42,364 bases of DNA from Patescibacteria group bacterium (lineage in GTDB: Bacteria > Patescibacteriota > UBA1384 > 2-12-FULL-50-11), in contig JALHMV010000001.1 of assembly GCA_022843855.1 (NCBI GenBank), positions 66,780-109,143 of the forward strand. Reading direction: 5' to 3'. The notes under the pieces are model-generated. The model did not search any database and had not been told where the DNA came from. It saw nothing but the letters and a program-made list of their open reading frames with translations. Below, piece by piece: positions 16,421-23,908 of this stretch. Numbering within the stretch: position 1 is the stretch's first letter; every line of letters starts with the position of its first letter. Made by a program: the position numbers and the translations under genes.

Positions 16421-17155
16421 ATGAAACAACTCTTCATTCCCAACCAACGCCAAACTGATATCCTTCTTCTTCTCTTCCGCTTCCGTTTTTTAACTCGCCC
16501 ACACTTCCAACTACTGCTTAACCATAAATACCACAGCAAAATAATTCTCTGGCTTAACGAACTAGCTAACTCTAAGTACATCAAAAAGCAGCAAACCTCA
16601 GATACGTCAGCAGCATACTACTCACTAGGTAATGAAGGACGTAAATGGCTGATCAAAAATAAGCTCATCAAACGACCAAAACTTCTGGATCGGATCTGGC
16701 AGGAATCAGGCTATTCCTCAACTTTCCGAGAAAAATGCGCCTTCATTGCCGAACTCTACCTGGATTTGTTGGCTCGATCAGGAGGGGCGCTTCGCTTTTG
16801 GACCAAAACCGATCTGTCCGGTATTGAGCATGTGATCGTGCCAGCGCCGGACGCCTACTTTGTCATCGACCAAAAAAGCGAAGCGGAGCGGTTTTTCGTC
16901 GAGATTCCCTCCACCCCTCGAACGAAAAACCTCATTGATCACATTGAGCGCTACACAGAATACTTTTTCTCCAACGACTGGCAAGAGAACGTCAGTGAAG
17001 AATTTCCGAAAGTGGTCATCCTCTGCTCAAATGTTTCTGCCGTGAAAACCGCCCGACGCCATATAAAGGAGAATTACTCCGACGAGTCCGATCTCCACTT
17101 TGTTGTTAGTTCCGATCGGACCCTGGAGAAGATCCTGCCAAAGAAAAAGGCCTGA
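16421..17155 (+). CDS. Replication-relaxation (Replic_Relax) family protein
   Basis: 244 residues from ATG 16421 with AGG upstream; the track's TTG start is less likely. N-terminal winged helix (QTDILLLLFRFRFLTRPHFQ, then YYSLGNEGRKWL), followed by the alpha/beta region with VPAPDAYFVI and RFFVEI, where the PD...E.. pattern resembles a degenerate nuclease fold. Family members sit beside FtsK/TraG-type ATPases on plasmids and conjugative elements and are thought to act in replication or relaxosome formation. Here it is the only relaxosome candidate in the element. Confidence 0.72.
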   Translation: MKQLFIPNQRQTDILLLLFRFRFLTRPHFQLLLNHKYHSKIILWLNELANSKYIKKQQTSDTSAAYYSLGNEGRKWLIKNKLIKRPKLLDRIWQESGYSSTFREKCAFIAELYLDLLARSGGALRFWTKTDLSGIEHVIVPAPDAYFVIDQKSEAERFFVEIPSTPRTKNLIDHIERYTEYFFSNDWQENVSEEFPKVVILCSNVSAVKTARRHIKENYSDESDLHFVVSSDRTLEKILPKKKA

Positions 17156-17174
17156 GGCAGCTAACCTCAAGCCT
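17139..17174 (-). terminator. Terminator of the DUF3768 gene
   Basis: On the minus strand a hairpin (stem AGGC-TGAGG with one mismatch, 17148-17174) is followed by TTTTTCTTT. It lies between convergent genes and overlaps the end of the Replic_Relax gene. Confidence 0.65.
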
Positions 17175-17179
17175 GATTC

Positions 17180-17494
17180 TTAATACTCAGAAGCCAACAT
17201 CACCGTTAAAACCCGCTTGCAGTTATCTGAAAGCGGATCGCACCAGCCGGAGAACGATGGATTGTAGTAGTCGATCTTCCAAAAGATCTTCTTCCCGTAC
17301 CAATTGAACGACCCAAAGTCGTGCTCACCGTACGGATCGTTCTTCTCAGTGAAATCGTTATAATTTCGTACGATGTGAAGCAATCCTTCAACGTTCTTAA
17401 GGCCGTGAACTCCCTGAGTCAGCGTGATCCCGAACCCTAACTCTCGAAACCGATCGTTGGCTTTCGCCTCTTTTGACAATAACTTTGTACTCAT
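17180..17494 (-). CDS. DUF3768 family protein
   Basis: 104 residues from ATG 17494, which has AGGAGG close upstream; the track start is 31 codons too long. The sequence shows the DUF3768 pattern: NDRFRELGFGITLTQGV, then DPYGEHDFGSF, FWKIDYYN and RVLTVMLASEY. DUF3768 proteins are common on proteobacterial plasmids and have no known function. Alone on its strand between the conjugation and restriction blocks. Confidence 0.8.
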   Translation of the reverse strand: MSTKLLSKEAKANDRFRELGFGITLTQGVHGLKNVEGLLHIVRNYNDFTEKNDPYGEHDFGSFNWYGKKIFWKIDYYNPSFSGWCDPLSDNCKRVLTVMLASEY

Positions 17495-17542
17495 TGGATA
17501 CCTCCTCTCAAAACTTCTTTTCGTTGGGCTTGGTCGACCTGC

Positions 17543-17570
17543 CTGCCCTTCGACAAAAGAGCAAGGGCAG
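17543..17570. repeat. Inverted repeat upstream of DUF3768
   Basis: CTGCCCTT and AAGGGCAG, 8 bp perfect with a 12-nt loop. The gap 17495-17784 (290 bp) holds this repeat, the hsdR operator and leader; I see no other gene in it. Confidence 0.4.
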
Positions 17571-17694
17571 CATGCTGGCGGGGTCAAGGTGGAGCCCTTC
17601 CTTAGCGGCTATATGAAAAAGGGACGACCTTGAGGCCGACAGACCTGTCCTTACGATGAGGAGAGAGGGCAGGAGAAAAACCTTTGAAAAATTC

Positions 17695-17736
17695 TATGGT
17701 TCAATTCATAGTCAACGAACCATATTACTGCTAAGA
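17695..17736 (+). promoter_or_regulatory. Operator and promoter of the hsd operon
   Basis: TATGGTTC and GAACCATA (17695-17702, 17717-17724) form a perfect 8-bp inverted repeat with a 14-nt spacer. A TAGTCA / 17 nt / TAAGAT promoter overlaps it, with the -10 ending near 17736. A dimeric regulator binding here would block transcription of the restriction operon. Confidence 0.5.
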
Positions 17737-17748
17737 TTTAAGGAGAAA

Positions 17749-17778
17749 ATGGTCAGAATAAGGATAGTTTCCAACTAG
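17749..17778 (+). CDS. Nine-codon leader peptide in frame with hsdR
   Basis: AAGGAG lies 3 nt before ATG 17749. The frame encodes MVRIRIVSN and stops at TAG 17776-17778. It is in the same frame as hsdR, whose ATG follows after only two more codons and has no Shine-Dalgarno of its own. The leader contains codons that are often rare (AGA, ATA, AGG, ATA). It may couple or throttle hsdR translation, or the TAG may be read through. Confidence 0.45.
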   Translation: MVRIRIVSN

Positions 17779-17784
17779 CAACCT

Positions 17785-20598
17785 ATGTTCAAAAATACTG
17801 AAGAAAAAACACGCCAAGAAATAATCGACATTCGACTCCAGCAGGCTGGGTGGAATGTTAATGATGTTTCACAAGTTACTTCAGAGCTAGACATTTGGGT
17901 TGGCCTACCCGAAACTGTGTCGGAACCGGAAAACCCTTACCAGGGACATCAATTTGCTGACTACGCACTGCTTGGCGATGACGGATATCCACTTGCGGTA
18001 GTAGAAGCAAAGAAAACTTCTCGAGATGCAAGGATCGGACAGGAGCAAGCACGCCAATACGCAGAGAACATCAAGGGTGACTCCAATAAGGATATGCCGT
18101 TCGTCTTTTACACAAACGGTCACGATATTTACTTCTGGGATACCGAAAAGTTTCCACCAAGAAAGGTGTACGGATTTCCAACTAAAAAAGATCTTGAAAG
18201 GATGCTCTTTTTACGCAAAAACGAAAAACCTCTTTCCCAGGAACTAGTTAATAAAGACATTGCTGGCCGCCCTTACCAAATCGAAGCGATTCGCTCTGTG
18301 TTTGAGAATCTCGATAAGGGTAAACGGAAGTCTTTGCTCGTAATGGCGACAGGAACCGGAAAAACAAGAACCTGCGCCGCGATGATCGACTCGCTTATGC
18401 GCGCCAACAAGGTACAAAAGATCCTCTTTCTTGTAGATCGCATCGCTCTACGGAACCAAGCCCTTGATGCATTCAAAGAGTACTTACCGAACGCTCCTGT
18501 ATGGCCGAAGGTAGGCGAGCAAGAGATCGCAACAGACAGACGTATTTACTGCGCGACGTACCCGACGATGCTGAATATCATCGAGGATAAGGATTGCCCA
18601 CTCAGTCCGCACTTCTTCGATTTGATCGTGGCCGATGAAAGTCACCGGTCGGTCTACAACGTGTACAAAAACATCTTCGATTATTTTGACACGATCCAGC
18701 TCGGTCTCACCGCCACACCAAAAGATGCGGTTGAGCATAATACCTTTGGTCTCTTTGACTGCGAGGAAGGTGTCCCAACTTTTGCCTACTCCTACGAAGA
18801 GGCGATCAATAATAAGCCACCCTACCTCTGTGATTTTGAAGTTCTTAAGGTAAAAACAAAGTTTCAAAAAGAAGGTATTCGAAAGAATAATATTTCCGTT
18901 TCAGAACAGCAAAAGCTTCTTGCTGATGGAAAAGAGCCGGAGGAAATAAATTACGAAGGAAGTGAAATCGAAAAGAGAGTTTCTAATAAGGGCACCAACG
19001 CCCTGATTGTCCAGGAGTTCATGGAGAACTGCATAAAGGATGAAAGCGGAACGCTGCCCGGAAAGACCATATTCTTTGCCATGACTATGAAGCACGCCCG
19101 CAGGATTCAAGAAGTCTTTGACGATCTTTACCCTGAGCATAAAGGCAACCTCGCAAAGGTCATTGTGTCTGACGACTCACGAGTTTATGGAAAAGGTGGT
19201 TTACTAGATCAATTCATTAATAAAGATTTCCCACGGATCGCTATCAGCGTAGACATGCTTGATACCGGTATCGATGTGCGCGAGCTGGTAAACCTTGTGT
19301 TTGCCAAGCCGGTTTTCTCTTACACAAAGTTTTGGCAAATGATCGGCCGCGGAACGCGGCTCTTGGAGCCAAGTAAAATCAAACCTTGGTGTAAGGAAAA
19401 AGACAAATTCCTAATCATCGATTGTTGGGATAACTTTGAGTATTTTCAGATGAATCCAACTGGCAAGGTCGATAAACCATCGAAACCAGTGCCGGTTCGT
19501 CTGTTTGAAACGAAACTGGAAAAACTCAGAGTCGCTCAAGAACAGAACCTCTTTCCAGTTGTAGACGCTACCCTTCAGAAAGTTAAAGAAGACATTAAAA
19601 AGTTGCCACAAAACAACGTTGTTGTCTTAGATGCTCAAAGCAAAATCAGTAAGTTAGACGAATCCTTCTGGCATAAGCTCACCGAGGATAAGATGCTTTT
19701 CCTACAAAAGGAGATCGCGCCACTCATGCGAACACGCACGGGCGAAGACTACAAAGCGATGGGCTTTGAGGTAAGGGTAATGAATTACTCAATTACTAAG
19801 CTTCTTGAAACAGATGAGTCGGCGGAGAAGGTACAAATCCTACGGGACGTAATTATCGAAATGGTCTCCGACCTTCCACTTTCGATCAACGTTGTGGCTA
19901 AGGAAAAGGAACTTATCGAGAGTATTCTTAACGCTGCCTACCTCGACAAGGCAGACGAAGATCAGCTTAATACTATAATTGAAAAAATTGCCCCGCTCAT
20001 GAAATATCGAGAGGAAGGTATCAAGCCAGACCAGGACGAGCACAACTTCAAAGATGAAACCAGTGAGCGAGAATATATCAAATTTGGACCAGCGCACGAG
20101 CGGATTACTATCCTTAAATATCGAGAAAAAGTTGAATCACTCGTAAAAAGTTTGGAGCAAGAGAATCCTATCTTGCAGAAAATAAAGCAGGGTGAAGAAA
20201 TCACTCGTGAGGAAGTTGAGCAACTCGCCACTACACTTGGCGAGTACGAGCCGTATCCAACCGAAGAGAATCTTCAGAAGGCTTATGACGCGCGTAAGGT
20301 CGCCTTCCTTGATCTTATTAAACACATCATGGGTATAGGCGGACTAGTTACATTCCCAGAGAAGGTATCGGAAGCTTTTGCCGAATTTATCGCTGATCAT
20401 AATACTTTGGCTCCAAACCAAATTCAGTTCCTAATAGTGCTTCGTGATTTTATTATCAATAACGGAGATTTGACCAAAAAAGATCTTGTACAAGAACCGT
20501 TTACCAAGTTGCACGCTCGAGGCTTCCTTGGACTCTTTTCCCCACAACTTCAGACCGAGATCCTAACTCTCACTAATAGGGTTCTCCAACATGCTTAA
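17785..20598 (+). CDS. hsdR: Type I restriction enzyme R subunit (EcoEI-like)
   Basis: 937 residues. N-terminal endonuclease domain with the PD-(D/E)xK elements in ADYALLGDDGYPLAVVEAKK; SF2 translocase with Walker A MATGTGKTRT, DESH in LIVADESHRS, GLTATPKD, and motif VI MIGRGTRL; then an EcoEI-type C-terminal domain that contacts the methylase. It translocates DNA and cuts unmodified targets together with HsdM and HsdS. Full length with no broken motif. Its stop overlaps the hsdM start by 8 nt. Confidence 0.95.
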   Translation: MFKNTEEKTRQEIIDIRLQQAGWNVNDVSQVTSELDIWVGLPETVSEPENPYQGHQFADYALLGDDGYPLAVVEAKKTSRDARIGQEQARQYAENIKGDSNKDMPFVFYTNGHDIYFWDTEKFPPRKVYGFPTKKDLERMLFLRKNEKPLSQELVNKDIAGRPYQIEAIRSVFENLDKGKRKSLLVMATGTGKTRTCAAMIDSLMRANKVQKILFLVDRIALRNQALDAFKEYLPNAPVWPKVGEQEIATDRRIYCATYPTMLNIIEDKDCPLSPHFFDLIVADESHRSVYNVYKNIFDYFDTIQLGLTATPKDAVEHNTFGLFDCEEGVPTFAYSYEEAINNKPPYLCDFEVLKVKTKFQKEGIRKNNISVSEQQKLLADGKEPEEINYEGSEIEKRVSNKGTNALIVQEFMENCIKDESGTLPGKTIFFAMTMKHARRIQEVFDDLYPEHKGNLAKVIVSDDSRVYGKGGLLDQFINKDFPRIAISVDMLDTGIDVRELVNLVFAKPVFSYTKFWQMIGRGTRLLEPSKIKPWCKEKDKFLIIDCWDNFEYFQMNPTGKVDKPSKPVPVRLFETKLEKLRVAQEQNLFPVVDATLQKVKEDIKKLPQNNVVVLDAQSKISKLDESFWHKLTEDKMLFLQKEIAPLMRTRTGEDYKAMGFEVRVMNYSITKLLETDESAEKVQILRDVIIEMVSDLPLSINVVAKEKELIESILNAAYLDKADEDQLNTIIEKIAPLMKYREEGIKPDQDEHNFKDETSEREYIKFGPAHERITILKYREKVESLVKSLEQENPILQKIKQGEEITREEVEQLATTLGEYEPYPTEENLQKAYDARKVAFLDLIKHIMGIGGLVTFPEKVSEAFAEFIADHNTLAPNQIQFLIVLRDFIINNGDLTKKDLVQEPFTKLHARGFLGLFSPQLQTEILTLTNRVLQHA

Positions 20599-22111
20599 TA
20601 CCAAGCTAAAATCATCGATTGGTCGCCTGTGGGATAAGTTCTGGAGCGGCGGCATTTCAAACCCTCTCACCGCCATTGAGCAAATTTCGTACCTGCTCTT
20701 TATGAAACGGTTAGATGAGATGGATATAAAAAAGAAACAGGACGCCGAATTTACCGGCGAAGCCTATCAGCCGATATTCCACGATGAATATGAGACGTTT
20801 CGTTGGAGCCATTTCAGACATATGGAGGGCGGCGAAATGCTCACTCATATTCAAACAAAAGTTTTTCCGTTTCTAAAAACACTTGGCAAAGAAGAAAGCC
20901 CATTTGCAAAACACATGGGCAATGCCGTATTTATTATTTCCAAGCCTTCTCTCCTCGTAGAGGCAGTCGGAATAATTGACGAGATATTTGAGGAAATCTC
21001 TACTCAAGACGCTAAGGGTCAGGGCTTTCAAGATACTCAGGGGGACATCTACGAATACCTTCTCTCAGAAATTACGAGCGCTGGTAAGTTGGGTCAGTTC
21101 CGGACACCGCGCCATATTATCCAGCTCATCTGTGAATTGGTAGATCCTAAGCTTGGCGATACTATCTGCGACCCTGCCTGTGGTACAGGCGGGTTTCTCC
21201 TTGGTGCCTACCAACACATCGTCACCGCCTACACGAGCAAAGAGCACCAAAAGACTGATGAAAATGGCTTAACTCGCGGCGATTTAGGAGATAGGCTCAC
21301 CGATGAGCGCCAGTGGCACCATCTTAAGGAGAAAACCTTCTATGGTTACGACATAGATGAAAGTATGGTTCGCATTGGCCTTATGAACTTGATGATGCAC
21401 GGCATCTCAAGCCCTAACATTGAACAGAAAGACACTCTTTCGAAGAAGTACGACGAAGACGGCCGCTACGATGTCATTATGGCTAACCCTCCCTTCAAGG
21501 GAAGTATTGATAAGGGAGACATCAACGAGTCACTTTCCCTAAATACAACAAAGACCGAGCTACTGTTTATTAACAAGATTATTCAGTCCCTCAAAATTGG
21601 AGGCCGAGCCGGTGTAATTGTGCCGGACGGTGTACTCTTTGGCTCCAGCAATGCCCATAAACAAGCGCGCCAGATGCTCCTCAACGACTGTGAGCTTCAG
21701 GGTGTTATTTCCATGCCGAGCGGTGTGTTCAAGCCATACGCCGGAGTCAGTACCGCTATCCTCATATTTGTAAAAGGTGGTGAGACTGAAAAGGTCTGGT
21801 TTTACGACATGCAATCAGATGGTTACACCCTAGATGACAAACGTACCAAGAACGATCATGGCGGAGATTTGCCAGACATTGTCCAGAAATGGAAAACCAG
21901 ACAAGAACAGACAGAAAACAAATTGAACAGTAAATTCTTTTACGTTGATAAGAAAGAGATCGAAGGCAACAGCTTTGACCTGAGCATTAATCGCTACAAA
22001 GTTACTGATCACGACGAGATGGTTTACGAAAATCCGAAAGTAATTATTGAAAAGATCGAGACGCTCGAAGATGAAATTCTTGCCGGGCTTAATGATTTGA
22101 AAAGTCTGTGA
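20591..22111 (+). CDS. hsdM: Type I DNA methyltransferase M subunit (N6-adenine)
   Basis: 506 residues. N-terminal helical HsdM_N domain (IEQISYLLFMKRLDEMD), then the methylase domain: GQFRTPRHI, SAM-binding CDPACGTGGFLLGAY, and catalytic NPPF in IMANPPFKGS. It methylates adenine at the site chosen by HsdS and protects the host. Start ATG 20591 overlaps hsdR; hsdS begins 1 nt after its TGA. Confidence 0.95.
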   Translation: MLNTKLKSSIGRLWDKFWSGGISNPLTAIEQISYLLFMKRLDEMDIKKKQDAEFTGEAYQPIFHDEYETFRWSHFRHMEGGEMLTHIQTKVFPFLKTLGKEESPFAKHMGNAVFIISKPSLLVEAVGIIDEIFEEISTQDAKGQGFQDTQGDIYEYLLSEITSAGKLGQFRTPRHIIQLICELVDPKLGDTICDPACGTGGFLLGAYQHIVTAYTSKEHQKTDENGLTRGDLGDRLTDERQWHHLKEKTFYGYDIDESMVRIGLMNLMMHGISSPNIEQKDTLSKKYDEDGRYDVIMANPPFKGSIDKGDINESLSLNTTKTELLFINKIIQSLKIGGRAGVIVPDGVLFGSSNAHKQARQMLLNDCELQGVISMPSGVFKPYAGVSTAILIFVKGGETEKVWFYDMQSDGYTLDDKRTKNDHGGDLPDIVQKWKTRQEQTENKLNSKFFYVDKKEIEGNSFDLSINRYKVTDHDEMVYENPKVIIEKIETLEDEILAGLNDLKSL

Positions 22112-22112
22112 T

Positions 22113-23210
22113 ATGGAGGTAAAAAAAGTAAAACTTGGGGAACTGGTAAACATTAAAACTGGGAAGCTCGATGCAAACGCCAGTTCAAAAGACGGCAGAT
22201 ATCCATTTTTTACTTGTTCCCGGCAGACTCTCAAAATAAATTCATACTCTTACGACTGCAGGTGTGTGCTGGTCGCTGGGAACGGTGATCTTAATGTTAA
22301 ATATTATGAAGGCAAGTTTGATGCATACCAGCGCACATACATAGTGGAAAGTAGGGACGAAAAAGTATTAGACACACGCTATTTGTACTGGTTTATGTAT
22401 AAATACGTGGAAAAACTACGAAAGCTTTCAATCGGCGGAGTAATAAAGTACATCAAGTTAAATAATTTAACCGACCCAGAAATTCTCCTCCCAGACCTGG
22501 AAGGGCAACGGAAGATTGTAAATATTCTAAATAAAGCCGATGGCATACTCAAAAAACGTAAGGAAGCGGTCGAACTTCTCGACGATTATTTGAAATCGCT
22601 ATTCTTGGATATGTTTGGAGATCCTGTGAAAAATCCTAAAGGGTGGACTAAGCTACCATTAAAAGAAGTAGTCGATATTCAGTCTGGACAAGTAAACCCA
22701 AAGGTTGAGCCATATGCTTCCATGATTCATGTAGGTGGAGCCGATATTCAGAGTAGGACTGGAAAGATTTTCCGTAAGATTCTAGCAAAAAACGCAGGGC
22801 AGATTAGTGGAAAGTATTTGTTTGACGAAGGATATCTTTTATATAGCAAAATTCGTCCCAACCTAAACAAAGTTTCTCTACCTGATTTTAAAGGAATTTG
22901 TAGTGCTGATATCTATCCAATCAAGCCAAAGGGAAATCTTAGTAAATATTTCTTGGCATTTATATTAAAGTCAGATGGTTTTTTAAAATTTGCAATTGAA
23001 AACTCTGGAAGAGCAAATATACCAAAAATAAATAGGCTCGATTTATTAAAATATGAAATTATTGTACCTCCGATAGATTCACAAAATATTTTTGAAAAGA
23101 CATGGCAGAAAACAGAATTGCTAAAACAAATAATGCTCACACAATCTAGAGAAATAGAAAGTCAGTTCCACGCTTTAATGCAAAAGTCATTTAGTCACAA
23201 AGTTTCTTGA
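22113..23210 (+). CDS. hsdS: Type I specificity subunit
   Basis: 365 residues. Two target-recognition domains: residues about 1-125 and about 180-320, each followed by a helical spacer (DLEGQRKIVNILNKADGILK; QKTELLKQIMLTQSREIESQ). Each domain reads one half of a bipartite target. Slightly short for HsdS but complete in layout. The second recognition domain is visibly AT-richer than the first half and the neighbours, as expected if domains are exchanged between alleles. Its TGA overlaps the next gene (TGATG). Confidence 0.93.
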   Translation: MEVKKVKLGELVNIKTGKLDANASSKDGRYPFFTCSRQTLKINSYSYDCRCVLVAGNGDLNVKYYEGKFDAYQRTYIVESRDEKVLDTRYLYWFMYKYVEKLRKLSIGGVIKYIKLNNLTDPEILLPDLEGQRKIVNILNKADGILKKRKEAVELLDDYLKSLFLDMFGDPVKNPKGWTKLPLKEVVDIQSGQVNPKVEPYASMIHVGGADIQSRTGKIFRKILAKNAGQISGKYLFDEGYLLYSKIRPNLNKVSLPDFKGICSADIYPIKPKGNLSKYFLAFILKSDGFLKFAIENSGRANIPKINRLDLLKYEIIVPPIDSQNIFEKTWQKTELLKQIMLTQSREIESQFHALMQKSFSHKVS

Positions 23211-23908
23211 TGCCTATTAAAGATGTCGACACCCCTCTTAGCGCTGATAAGCTTCCTGAGCAACAGTTAGACCTACCAGATAAGTCGAAATCCCTCCAAA
23301 ACGAACTGTTAGACCGTGGGTATAAATTGTGCCAAGGAACACACGAAGGAATATGGAAGGCTTTGTTAGCTAAACCCTACAAAGAATCACATTCGCACGC
23401 TGCCTTATCCGCCCGAGGGTTAATGGGCTATGTGCTTACTGAGATAGCCGCACTTCCAACAGAGAAGAGATTTGGGGAAGTAATTAACGAGATACGAACC
23501 CTATCTGCTGAATGGAACAGTTTAAACGTTTCCGGGACCGTAAACCATGAGAAAGTCTGTTCACTTCCCTGTGAAACTGTTAGCAAATTAGATTCATTCT
23601 TCGGTGGGTTCTCAGATCAGTACCAATCTAGGCCTCGTCAGGTAGGTGAAATGTTGTCCAAGACTGATCCGAGCGGCCAGCCCATACCCGAACATATTAC
23701 TGAGGAAATGATAGCTGAGTGGATGGAGTTAGATGTGTACTTTAATAATGTATTGCACCATTACGGCTCAACCAGTGAGGAAGAATTGAAAAAATATGTA
23801 GGAAGGCTTGAAACAATAACGCTGGAATACGTACTGCATTCAAGCCCGGCCAGCCAAAATCTTCAGGAATTTGATGGGCTAATTGAGGAAATGGAGAAGC
23901 ATGAGTGA
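23210..23908 (+). CDS. Uncharacterised hsd-operon protein, 232 residues
   Basis: Start ATG 23210 overlaps the hsdS stop, so it is translationally coupled to restriction genes. Predicted soluble and mostly helical: acidic N-terminus, helical core (LNELL-type LQNELLDRGYKLCQGTHEGI, HAALSARGLMGYVLTEIAAL), a Trp-containing middle (SAEWNSLNVSG), and an acidic C-terminal helix (LQEFDGLIEEMEKHE). No nuclease, ATPase or membrane motif is visible. Its end overlaps the next gene by 8 nt, which suggests the two act as a pair. I do not recognise the family. Confidence 0.75.
   Translation: MPIKDVDTPLSADKLPEQQLDLPDKSKSLQNELLDRGYKLCQGTHEGIWKALLAKPYKESHSHAALSARGLMGYVLTEIAALPTEKRFGEVINEIRTLSAEWNSLNVSGTVNHEKVCSLPCETVSKLDSFFGGFSDQYQSRPRQVGEMLSKTDPSGQPIPEHITEEMIAEWMELDVYFNNVLHHYGSTSEEELKKYVGRLETITLEYVLHSSPASQNLQEFDGLIEEMEKHE

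Noticed and set aside
17155-17785. Right end of the element placed between the conjugation and restriction blocks
   Set aside because: No CCACCAA repeat or tmRNA terminator is found there, while 28573 satisfies both and restores the recombinase tail.
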